Shown here: one piece after another, positions 46,542 to 58,441 of the stretch | How positions within the stretch are numbered: the stretch's first letter is position 1 | How the letters are laid out: every line of letters begins with the position of its first letter | Assembly: GCF_014773245.1 (NCBI RefSeq) | Contig: NZ_JACWMX010000001.1 | Coordinates: forward strand, 930,001-994,000 | Source: Mucilaginibacter glaciei | GTDB lineage: Bacteria; Bacteroidota; Bacteroidia; Sphingobacteriales; Sphingobacteriaceae | Length of the DNA: 64,000 nucleotides | Reading direction: 5' to 3' | Program-made: the position numbers and the translations under genes | Notes under the pieces: generated by a model | Told to the model about the DNA's origin: nothing | Databases searched by the model: none | The model's input: the letters and a program-made list of their open reading frames with translations, nothing else

Positions 46542-47498
46542 TTATGCCGTCACAACGTGCTCTTTAGCAGCCAGGTAACGTTCTGCATCTATGGCGGCCA
46601 TACAACCGGTACCGGCAGCAGTCACGGCCTGTCGGTAGATGTGATCCTGTGCATCGCCGCAGCAAAACACCCCTTCTATATTGGTTTCGGTAGTGCCTGG
46701 GTGGGTTATGATATAACCAGTCTCGTCCATATTTATCCAGCCTTTAAAAATATCTGTATTGGGTTTATGACCAATAGCCACAAAGAACCCGGTAACATCT
46801 AAAATACGTTCGGCCTGGGTTTGGTTGTTTAACACCCTTACGGCATTAACACTTTGGCCATCTCCCATAATTTCCTGTGTTTCAGTATTATATAACAACT
46901 CGATATTCGGCGTATTCAGAACGCGATGAACCATTGCCTTAGAGGCGCGGAACTCATCACGGCGTACGATCATATAAACCTTACGAGCTAATTTAGCCAG
47001 ATAAGTAGCTTCTTCGGCAGCGGTATCGCCAGCGCCAACAATCGCAACGTCCTGCCCCTTAAAGAAAAAGCCATCGCAAACAGCACAGGCTGATACGCCA
47101 AAACCACTGTATTTTTGCTCAGACTCCAGGCCTAACCATTTGGCAGATGCACCTGTAGATATGATCACGGTATCTGCAAGAATGGTTTTGCTTTCATCAA
47201 CCACTACTTTGTGTGGCATAGCCGAAAAATCAACAGAACTAACATACCCAAAACGGATATCGGTACCTAAACGCTCGGCTTGTTTACGGAAATCTTCCAT
47301 CATTTCGGGACCCATTACGCCATCGGGATAGCCCGGAAAGTTCTCTACATCAGTAGTTTGCGTAAGCTGACCGCCTGCCAGCATACCGGTGTACATTACG
47401 GGGTGCAAATCGGCACGTGAAGCGTAAATTGCAGCAGTGTAACCCGCCGGGCCCGAACCTATGATAAGGCATTTAACATGTTCAAGATCTTGTGACAT
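46542..47498 (-). CDS. trxB: Thioredoxin-disulfide reductase
   Basis: This 318-residue flavoprotein reduces thioredoxin with NADPH. The FAD-binding start is CLIIGSGPAGYTAAIYASRA. The redox-active disulfide is C138-x-x-C141 in SACAVCDGFFF, and the NADPH-binding region is VAIVGAGDTAAEEATYLAKL (Ala/Glu in the fingerprint). The FAD end motif is GVFCCGDAQDHIYRQAVTAAGTG in shortened family form. Length is normal. It has its own terminator and appears monocistronic. Confidence 0.96.
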   Translation of the reverse strand: MSQDLEHVKCLIIGSGPAGYTAAIYASRADLHPVMYTGMLAGGQLTQTTDVENFPGYPDGVMGPEMMEDFRKQAERLGTDIRFGYVSSVDFSAMPHKVVVDESKTILADTVIISTGASAKWLGLESEQKYSGFGVSACAVCDGFFFKGQDVAIVGAGDTAAEEATYLAKLARKVYMIVRRDEFRASKAMVHRVLNTPNIELLYNTETQEIMGDGQSVNAVRVLNNQTQAERILDVTGFFVAIGHKPNTDIFKGWINMDETGYIITHPGTTETNIEGVFCCGDAQDHIYRQAVTAAGTGCMAAIDAERYLAAKEHVVTA

Positions 47499-47580
47499 TC
47501 TATTCTTTTTGAATTATGATGCGAATTTAATATTTCCTGATGATTATGCCAATACCGCTCCGTCAAAGCAATGCCATAGA

Positions 47581-47967
47581 TTAAGCTTGATCTTCAAATT
47601 GCTGAAGCAGTTTTTGCATAGCCTCATAATAAATTGGGAGTTCGGCATATAAAGCATCTGCCAGTTGCTGATTATAGGTGTGTACGGATGCGTTTCGTTT
47701 GAGGATTATAGTCGACCATAATTGCTCGTCATCAATAATTTTTTCGGCGTATGCTGCCGCGAAAACCGACCGCGGACTATTTAGGTCGATCAAACCTTTC
47801 CGTTCTAAATACCGCTTTGCCGTTTTCCAGGAAAGATCAAAGCAGTATTCAAATCGCTGAATAGTCCCGTCGCGCTCCAATTGAGTTGGAGATTCAAGTA
47901 AAGCTTCATTAAAGGTGATTAACGCCTGTTTAAACGTTACCAGTTTTTCGTCAAAATAATCTGTCAT
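47581..47967 (-). CDS. HEPN-type toxin of MNT/HEPN pair (HI0074-like, nucleotidyltransferase substrate-binding family)
   Basis: This 128-residue all-helical protein has the substrate-binding protein signature QRFEYCFDLSWKTAKRYLER. It also has an exact RX4HXY motif: Arg91, His96, Tyr98 in KRNASVHTY. In characterised HEPN/MNT systems this motif forms the RNase site, and the tyrosine is adenylylated by the partner. Its start overlaps the MNT gene stop by 4 bases, giving coupled translation. It is probably a toxin-antitoxin component, though members of this family have not all been tested. Confidence 0.85.
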   Translation of the reverse strand: MTDYFDEKLVTFKQALITFNEALLESPTQLERDGTIQRFEYCFDLSWKTAKRYLERKGLIDLNSPRSVFAAAYAEKIIDDEQLWSTIILKRNASVHTYNQQLADALYAELPIYYEAMQKLLQQFEDQA

Positions 47968-48257
47968 AAAACTTCCATATTACTTAAAGCAACGTTTTTA
48001 AAAACGTCATTTACCTGGCTAAAATCTACAAGGTCAACTTTAAAAAGCATAGGCAAGTCTTCGATGGAATTGGTTATTTGCACCAAAACTGCGTTATCGA
48101 TCGGCTTTTCAGCCCAAATACCCAAATCTATGTCGGCCCTTTTTAAAATATCGAGATTCGCTTGTGAACCAAATAAAAAAGCCTGGTACTTTACCCCGGA
48201 TAAGTAAATATCCAATATTTGTTTTAACCAATCCTTTATTTGCGCCTTGCGTTCCAT
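47964..48257 (-). CDS. Minimal nucleotidyltransferase antitoxin (MNT)
   Basis: This 97-residue protein has the pol-beta nucleotidyltransferase active site GSX10DXD: Gly30-Ser31 and Asp42/Asp44 in FLFGSQANLDILKRADIDLG. In known MNT/HEPN systems it transfers AMP onto the HEPN toxin and so neutralises it. It is the first gene of the pair, starting just after a -7 box with a palindrome. It lies at normal size for the family. The short 21-base gap to the M19 gene means the promoter is squeezed against that gene's end. Confidence 0.88.
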   Translation of the reverse strand: MERKAQIKDWLKQILDIYLSGVKYQAFLFGSQANLDILKRADIDLGIWAEKPIDNAVLVQITNSIEDLPMLFKVDLVDFSQVNDVFKNVALSNMEVL

Positions 48258-48261
48258 TATA

Positions 48262-48277
48262 CAAATGTAATCATTTG
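48262..48277 (-). promoter_or_regulatory. Operator-like palindrome overlapping the -7 box of the MNT/HEPN operon
   Basis: CAAATG-TAAT-CATTTG is a perfect 6-base inverted repeat. Its left arm forms TACATTTG (48262-48269) on the minus strand, matching TAnnTTTG. The box ends 4 bases before the ATG at 48257, so the transcript would be leaderless. The arrangement suggests self-repression. Confidence 0.5.
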
Positions 48278-48278
48278 A

Positions 48279-49454
48279 TCACTTGCCTGCGTTTGCCTTC
48301 AACACCCTGATAAAATTCCCACCCAAAATCTTATTTACATCTTTCTTGGAATAATTAAGCTTTAACAATTCATCGGTGATTTTGTAATAGTCGGTAACAC
48401 TATCTAAACCTAATGGATATGACTCTGCACCGTCAAAGTCCGAGCCAATGCCCACATGGTCTGCCCCCATCAGTTTCACCATGTAATCGATATGTTTTAT
48501 AAGCATACTTAATGGCGGGCGCAGCTGGTCGGCTTCGGTTTTGTAGATGGCGTTTAAGCGGATGCTTGCCAGATCGTAATCCTTATAGATCACCCGCAGC
48601 GAGTCGAACTGCGGTTTATACTTCGCCATAAACCGGGTATGTTTGGCCTCATAAGCGGTATCTACAAAACCGCTATAGAAGTTCACAAATACCACTCCCC
48701 CGTTTTTGGCAATGGCCCTTAGCTGATCGTCCTTTAAGTTACGGCGGTGCGGTGCCAGCGCATAAGCGCAACTGTGCGAAGCGATAACGGGCTTAGTAGT
48801 TGTTATCATCACATCATAAAATGTTTGTTCGCCTGGGTGAGAAAGGTCTATCATCACACCCAGATCGTTTAACCGCTTAACTACCTGTTTGCCAAAGGAA
48901 TTCAGTCCCTTATGTGACAAAGTATCGCCGTGCAGGGTTTCGTCACGCGCAGATGTCGCCCAGGGGGTACTGTTATTCCAGGTAAGGGTTAGGTAGGCCA
49001 TGCCCCGTTTATGCAGACTGTCGATGTAATCCAGCCGATCTTCGATCATGTGGCCGCCCTCTACCCCTATCATGGCCGCCAGTTTTTTTTGTTTTACGGT
49101 TTTCTTCAGTTCTTTGGCTGTTCGCACCAAAGTCATTTTATCGGGGTTGCGTTTAATGAGCGCGTCCAGCGAATCTATTTCGCGGTTGGCAAAGGCGTAG
49201 GCGGTACCGTGCCCGTAATCGCCGCTGCACCAGATAGAAAACACCTGCGCATCTAACCCACCCTGTTTAGCACGTACCAGGTCGAAATTACCTTCGGTTT
49301 GCAGTTTACCCAGGTCGGCTTTGGTGATCAGTTCATTAGAGATGGCATCATTATGGGTATCTATCAGGATAGCTTGTTGATGGATCTTTTGAACACCCTG
49401 GGCGGAGGCGAGTATCGCCGATAATAGAAATAGCGGTAAAAGAAACCTTTTCAT
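48279..49454 (-). CDS. Membrane dipeptidase (renal dipeptidase, peptidase M19)
   Basis: This 391-residue zinc enzyme has a signal peptide (ends near AILASAQG). The first metal motif is HxD in LIDTHNDAIS, a glutamate follows in AMIGVEGGHMIEDR, and histidines come in MIDLSHPGEQTFYD and VIASHSCAYALAPHRRN. A late GIGSDFDG motif completes the family pattern. It cleaves dipeptides in the periplasm or outside, and bacterial members often act on D-Ala or peptidoglycan-derived peptides. It seems monocistronic; a dispersed repeat sits upstream of its start. Confidence 0.92.
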   Translation of the reverse strand: MKRFLLPLFLLSAILASAQGVQKIHQQAILIDTHNDAISNELITKADLGKLQTEGNFDLVRAKQGGLDAQVFSIWCSGDYGHGTAYAFANREIDSLDALIKRNPDKMTLVRTAKELKKTVKQKKLAAMIGVEGGHMIEDRLDYIDSLHKRGMAYLTLTWNNSTPWATSARDETLHGDTLSHKGLNSFGKQVVKRLNDLGVMIDLSHPGEQTFYDVMITTTKPVIASHSCAYALAPHRRNLKDDQLRAIAKNGGVVFVNFYSGFVDTAYEAKHTRFMAKYKPQFDSLRVIYKDYDLASIRLNAIYKTEADQLRPPLSMLIKHIDYMVKLMGADHVGIGSDFDGAESYPLGLDSVTDYYKITDELLKLNYSKKDVNKILGGNFIRVLKANAGK

Positions 49455-49476
49455 TTTTTGAAGATAATAAAAAAGT

Positions 49477-49561
49477 GCGTCATTGCCAGGTACGAAGCAA
49501 CCTATTTGCTTTACAGACCGCTCTGGCTACGTGGAGATTGCTTCGTACCTCGCAATGACGC
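49477..49561. repeat. Long inverted repeat, dispersed REP/BIME-like element
   Basis: Two 24-base arms (49477-49500 and 49538-49561) are inverted copies with one mismatch, core TACGAAGCAA, and enclose 37 bases. The arms contain GCGTCATTGC/GCAATGACGC ends. It lies between the M19 gene start and the acyl-CoA carboxylase gene end, and could fold as a strong RNA hairpin. I take it as one member of a dispersed family; copy number cannot be seen here. Confidence 0.7.
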
Positions 49562-49610
49562 GAATGGATATTTTAACTCTTATAGCTAGTCAGAATCCCT
49601 TATTCCTAAT

Positions 49611-51239
49611 CTATGTCTGTATAATCCCTACATTAAATTGTTTTTCGATTGGCGCATGGTTAGCGGCTTCTATCCCCATAGAGATTACCTTTCGGGTTTC
49701 CAGCGGGTCTATGATACCGTCTACCCATAGCCTTGCCGCTGCGTAATAAGGTGTAGTTTGGGCGTTGTAGCGGTCAGTGGTTTGTTTTAGCAGTTCGGCT
49801 TCTTTTACATCATCAACCTCTTCGCCTTTTGCTTTTAAGCCGGCGGCCTGCATCTGCACCAATACTTTGGCCGCCTGCGCGCCGCCCATCACCGCTATTT
49901 TAGCTGATGGCCAGGCATAGATCAACCGGGGGTCGTAAGCCTTTCCGCACATGGCATAGTTACCCGCACCGTACGAGTTGCCTATCACGATGGTAAACTT
50001 AGGCACAACCGAATTAGCTACGGCGTTTACCATTTTAGCACCATCCTTAATAATGCCGCCGTGCTCGCTCCTGCTGCCCACCATAAAACCGGTAACATCC
50101 TGCAGAAACACCAGCGGGATCTTCTTCTGGTTGCAGTTCATGATAAAACGGGTGGCCTTATCTGCACTGTCGGAATAGATCACACCGCCAAACTGCATCT
50201 CGCCTTTTTTAGATTTGATCACCTTGCGCTGGTTGGCCACGATGCCTACCGCCCAACCGTCTACACGGCCCAGGCCGCAAATAATCGACTGCCCATAACC
50301 TGCTTTATATTCCTCAAATTCCGAATCATCAATTAATCGTTTGATAATCTCGTACATATCATAAGCCTTATCTCGCGTATCCGGCAGGATACCGTAAATA
50401 TCTTTTTCGTTCAGTTTGGGTGCCGATGGTTTAATACGGTCGAACCCTGCTTTGGTGTAATCGCCCACCTTATTCATAATGTTTCGGATAGAATCCAGGC
50501 AGGCTTTATCGTTAGGGTGCTTGTAATCGGTAACGCCGCTGATCTCGCACTGGGTGGTAGCGCCGCCCAGCGTTTCGTTATCTACATCTTCGCCGATGGC
50601 CGATTTAACCAGGTAAGATCCGGCCAGAAAAACCGAACCTGTACCCTCCACGATCATCGCTTCATCACTCATGATAGGCAGATAAGCGCCACCTGCCACA
50701 CACGAACCCATAATGGCGGAGATCTGGATAATGCCCATGCTGCTCATCATAGCGTTATTGCGAAAGATTCGACCAAAGTGTTCTTTATCCGGGAAGATCT
50801 CGTCCTGCAAAGGCAAATATACCCCTGCCGAATCAACCAGGTAGATAATAGGCAGCCTGTTTTCCATCGCGATTTCCTGCGCACGAAGGTTCTTTTTGGC
50901 AGTGATCGGGAACCAGGCACCGGCCTTTACCGTTGCATCATTGGCTACTACCACACACTGCCTGCCGCTTACATAACCTATACCGCAAACCACGCCACCG
51001 CTTGGGCAACCGCCATGCTCGGCATACATGCCATCGGCGGTAAACGCGCCAACTTCCAGCCAGGGTTTATCCTCGTCAAGCAAATAGGCAACGCGTTCGC
51101 GGGCCAGCATTTTGCCTTTCTCCTTTTGTTTGGCAGCGGCCTTTTCGCCACCGCCCATAAAGATCTTTTTAAGCTTTGTGTTAAATTCGTAAACAAGTTG
51201 TTTATTAACATCCTCATTCTTATTGAATTCCAAATCCAT
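49611..51239 (-). CDS. Acyl-CoA carboxylase beta subunit (carboxyltransferase; methylcrotonoyl-CoA carboxylase-like)
   Basis: This 542-residue protein has the two carboxyltransferase halves: the acyl-CoA side in the N-terminal part (YVSGRQCVVVANDATVKAG) and the biotin side in the C-terminal part (GSRSEHGGIIKDGAKMVNAV). The segment AWPSAKIAVMGGAQAAKVL is typical of methylcrotonoyl/propionyl-CoA carboxylase beta subunits. It would carboxylate an acyl-CoA using carboxybiotin from an alpha subunit. No biotin carboxylase or carrier gene lies next to it, so the partner must be elsewhere. Methylcrotonoyl-CoA is the most likely substrate by length and motif. Confidence 0.9.
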   Translation of the reverse strand: MDLEFNKNEDVNKQLVYEFNTKLKKIFMGGGEKAAAKQKEKGKMLARERVAYLLDEDKPWLEVGAFTADGMYAEHGGCPSGGVVCGIGYVSGRQCVVVANDATVKAGAWFPITAKKNLRAQEIAMENRLPIIYLVDSAGVYLPLQDEIFPDKEHFGRIFRNNAMMSSMGIIQISAIMGSCVAGGAYLPIMSDEAMIVEGTGSVFLAGSYLVKSAIGEDVDNETLGGATTQCEISGVTDYKHPNDKACLDSIRNIMNKVGDYTKAGFDRIKPSAPKLNEKDIYGILPDTRDKAYDMYEIIKRLIDDSEFEEYKAGYGQSIICGLGRVDGWAVGIVANQRKVIKSKKGEMQFGGVIYSDSADKATRFIMNCNQKKIPLVFLQDVTGFMVGSRSEHGGIIKDGAKMVNAVANSVVPKFTIVIGNSYGAGNYAMCGKAYDPRLIYAWPSAKIAVMGGAQAAKVLVQMQAAGLKAKGEEVDDVKEAELLKQTTDRYNAQTTPYYAAARLWVDGIIDPLETRKVISMGIEAANHAPIEKQFNVGIIQT

Positions 51240-51385
51240 ACGCGTATATAATAGGTGCTGTAATTTTAGGAAAATAAGTTGAGAATTAGATAAGGATGAT
51301 TTGATTTATTATGCATGCATAGCAATAACTTAAAGTTAAATAAAAACAATTTATTAACCGTAGCGTTAAATCTAAAATTACGCTC

Positions 51386-51847
51386 ATGCAGATACGCCCG
51401 ACAGCCATTTCTTCGCTATTATTTTTAGCTGCCTGTACCAGCCCGGAAAAGAAACCGGCCAATCTGTTATATGATACGGTTAGCGCGAAATCTGATACTG
51501 TAAAGTTTTCTGAGCCGTTGGTGAAAAGCCTGTATGGCAAATCTGACCTGGTGGCAAAGGTCAAAGTCATCAGCGCAGTAAAACAGCAGGAGATCTTCAT
51601 CGTTACGGCCCAATTGATGGAAGCTTACAAAGGGCAGGCCGAAAAAAATTCGACCATTAAATACGAAGCTTTTTTAGAAGAGGGCGACTATAAAGAATTT
51701 GTAGAGAAAGATCTCATCATATTCCTGACTACCAACAAACAGGATAAAAAGCTTTACGACCAGGGCGTACGCTGGGGCCGCACGGAACCTAATGTTGAGT
51801 TTGCTTACAACTCGATGCTTAAAAACTACATCCTTAAATTAAAATAA
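51386..51847 (+). CDS. Small lipoprotein next to the Tae4-like gene (possible immunity protein)
   Basis: This 153-residue protein has a lipobox (LFLAACTSP, Cys near residue 17). The mature part (DLVAKVKVISAVKQ, AQLMEAYKGQ, KDLIIFLTT) resembles an OB-fold/TIMP-like secreted domain with the YKG and IFL strands. It should be anchored in the envelope facing the periplasm. It ends only 25 bases before the amidase frame, on the same strand. Because peptidoglycan amidase effectors need a periplasmic immunity protein, that role is possible, but it does not look like known Tai4 proteins. Alternatively it is a separate lipoprotein. Confidence 0.65.
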   Translation: MQIRPTAISSLLFLAACTSPEKKPANLLYDTVSAKSDTVKFSEPLVKSLYGKSDLVAKVKVISAVKQQEIFIVTAQLMEAYKGQAEKNSTIKYEAFLEEGDYKEFVEKDLIIFLTTNKQDKKLYDQGVRWGRTEPNVEFAYNSMLKNYILKLK

Positions 51848-51872
51848 TACGATTTTACCTACTTACGAAAGT

Positions 51873-52343
51873 TTGATAACAAACTATCCAGGGAGTAATT
51901 ACAGTTCGTTCCAGGTTAGGGAATTGATTAAAGGAGAAGTAGAATCACATTCGCCAACTTTTAGTAATACCTGCGTTATAAGAATGAGGAGGGCATTCAA
52001 TTATGCCAACGCGGGCAAGTTGTTTGATATCCCTAAAAGCTATCCGGGTATGTTAACCTTTACCGGTGGCGATAAATTATTTTACGCTATACGGGTGGCC
52101 GAATTCAATACTTTTTTGAGACAGAAGTACTACGCCCCTACTGTTTCGCTAACCAGGAAAAACGGCGAGTTTGACTTGGCGAAGATCAAAAACATAACCG
52201 GAATCATTAGGTTTGAAGTAAGCGGTTGGAGTGATGCAACCGGGCACTTTACTTTTTGGGATGGTTCATCGTGTGTTTATTGCGGAGACCATAATTATTT
52301 CGCCATGAAGCAAACAACCTCCATCTCGTTTTGGAAGTGTTAA
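51873..52343 (+). CDS. Tae4-family peptidoglycan amidase (type VI effector-like), N-terminus uncertain
   Basis: This 156-residue protein matches the Tae4 family of NlpC/P60-like D,L-endopeptidases. Cys34 lies in FSNTCVIRM, followed by GGDKLFYAIRVAEF. His125 lies in GWSDATGHFTFWDGSSC, and Asp139 fits the third catalytic position after a 3-residue insertion (VYC). These cleave peptidoglycan stem peptides in the periplasm of rival cells. No signal peptide is seen. The frame starts at TTG, but homology-like residues (PTYES) precede it and no ATG, GTG or TTG is available after the stop at 51840. The true start may be non-standard, or a frameshift joined it to the upstream gene. It is an orphan on the opposite strand to the genes flanking the island. 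Confidence 0.8.
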   Translation: MITNYPGSNYSSFQVRELIKGEVESHSPTFSNTCVIRMRRAFNYANAGKLFDIPKSYPGMLTFTGGDKLFYAIRVAEFNTFLRQKYYAPTVSLTRKNGEFDLAKIKNITGIIRFEVSGWSDATGHFTFWDGSSCVYCGDHNYFAMKQTTSISFWKC

Positions 52344-52383
52344 TTTCGCAGGTGTAAATTTTGATTAACATAGGCGGGATAAA

Positions 52384-52968
52384 TTAAGTCAAATTCCTGT
52401 CCCTAAACCAAACCTCATCGGGTTTAATATCGATGTTTTCCATCAGGTTTACCAGTTCGATAGCATCAACCGAGGTAAGCACCAGATCGCGGTTAGCCTG
52501 TTTCAGAAAGCGTTGCTCCACCATCACATCCATCTGCATCAACAGATGGTCGTAAAAGCCGTTCACGTTCAGCACACCTACCGGGTGGGTATGCAGCCCT
52601 AACTGGAGCCACGTAAGCACTTCAAAGAATTCCTCTAACGTGCCGAAACCGCCGGGCAGCATAATAATTCCGTCGCACAGATCATTCATTAACTGCTTGC
52701 GCTGGTGCATATTCTCCACAATATGCAATTCTGTTAAGCCGGTGTGGCCAACTTCTTTATCCATCAAAAACTGCGGGATAACGCCAATAGCCTTGCCGCC
52801 CTTACCCAGTACGGCATCGGCCAATACACCCATTACGCCAACTTTACCACCGCCGTATATCAGGGTGATCTCTTTAGCCGCCATCACGGTAGCCAATTGC
52901 TCGACCACCTCTTTTAACGCCGGGTCGCTGCTGATATTAGCGCCACAGAATACACATATAGATTTCAT
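52384..52968 (-). CDS. LOG family protein (cytokinin riboside 5'-monophosphate phosphoribohydrolase-like)
   Basis: This 194-residue Rossmann protein has KSICVFCGAN at the start, LIYGGGKVGVMGVLADAVL, and the signature PGGFGTLEEFFEVLTW containing the PGGxGT...E motif. LOG proteins release adenine-type bases from nucleoside 5'-monophosphates; in bacteria they act in nucleotide salvage. The arginine and glutamate needed for hydrolysis are present in the family positions. It is a stand-alone gene with a repeat upstream of its start. Confidence 0.92.
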   Translation of the reverse strand: MKSICVFCGANISSDPALKEVVEQLATVMAAKEITLIYGGGKVGVMGVLADAVLGKGGKAIGVIPQFLMDKEVGHTGLTELHIVENMHQRKQLMNDLCDGIIMLPGGFGTLEEFFEVLTWLQLGLHTHPVGVLNVNGFYDHLLMQMDVMVEQRFLKQANRDLVLTSVDAIELVNLMENIDIKPDEVWFRDRNLT

Positions 52969-52990
52969 AATATGTCTTTTAAAATTGACT

Positions 52991-53046
52991 TGTCATGATG
53001 AGCCTGTCGAACCATGAACCCAGCACATGCCGTTCGACAAGCTTGC
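52991..53046. repeat. Short palindromic dispersed repeat
   Basis: TGTCATGATGAGCCTGTCGA and a second half containing GTTCGACAAGCTTG form an inverted repeat around CTGTCGAAC/GTTCGACAAG, with about 20 bases between. It sits in the gap upstream of the LOG gene start, after the end of the small acidic protein gene. Probably a degenerate REP-like unit. Confidence 0.5.
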
Positions 53047-53055
53047 CTTTGATAT

Positions 53056-53346
53056 TTACTCCTGCTCGATCGTATTAATAATCAGCCCGAGGCCTAACTT
53101 GACCTTATGGATCAATGCCTTCAGTTGATCTGCAGATAAACCGTTTTCCAGTTCGTCTTCATTGATATCGCCCATTCTGTCCAGCAGTTTTTCTAAACCC
53201 AGTCCGTACTCGGCATCCAGCCGGGCACCGTCCAGTTCCAGTAATACAAATATGCTCGATAAGCGGCCGTAGTAGGTATCGGCAGTAAGCCTGTCCAGCG
53301 TACCGTATTCGTATTTAAGCCGGTTTAAAAAATCTATCAATATCAT
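53056..53346 (-). CDS. Small acidic helical protein of unknown function
   Basis: This 96-residue protein is mostly alpha-helical (FLNRLKYEYGTLDRLTADTY, LDRMGDINEDELENGLSADQ) with no signal peptide or membrane segment. I do not recognise the family. It lies between the LOG gene and the divergent ABC exporter. Codon use looks like a real gene: start ATG, frame free of stops, and balanced residues. Confidence rests on coding character only. Confidence 0.6.
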   Translation of the reverse strand: MILIDFLNRLKYEYGTLDRLTADTYYGRLSSIFVLLELDGARLDAEYGLGLEKLLDRMGDINEDELENGLSADQLKALIHKVKLGLGLIINTIEQE

Positions 53347-53484
53347 AATACTTCAACTGTTTAGAGCCTTAGCCAAAACTAATATTATAAAACAGGTTAA
53401 GTAAATCGAATGTCAATTATTTATGCCCATAACAAAGCTCCCGTTAACATGGTGTAATATTGTACAACATCATCATAAAAAAAT

Positions 53485-55320
<1,836 letters not shown>

Positions 55321-55479
55321 AGAGTAAGTTTTACGTGGTAAGTTTTAAGTTTTACGTGAGAAAGCTTAAGTTTAAAGTAAAAGACCGAAAGATGGGCCGG
55401 AGAAAAAATTCTCGCATCCCGCCTTTCGGACTTTCAATGTATAGTTATGACTTACAACTCAGAACTCACAACTTAAAAA
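55321..55479. repeat. Intergenic repeat-rich segment with hairpin (possible convergent terminator)
   Basis: The gap between the convergent ABC exporter and guaB holds direct copies of AAGTTTTACGTG and related AACTTA words at both ends, in inverted sense. In the middle is a hairpin with 12-base arms (55380-55391 and 55423-55434, core CCGAAAG/CTTTCGG, one mismatch). It may act as a terminator for both genes, and also looks like a dispersed repeat unit. Confidence 0.55.
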
Positions 55480-58423
<2,944 letters not shown>

Positions 58424-58441
58424 TTTATATGTTTCGATGCA

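Noticed and set aside
50517..51251. A 244-residue frame on the plus strand opposite the acyl-CoA carboxylase gene.
   Set aside because: It is the antisense of a well-conserved coding gene with all family motifs; its residues show no domain pattern and it has no promoter.
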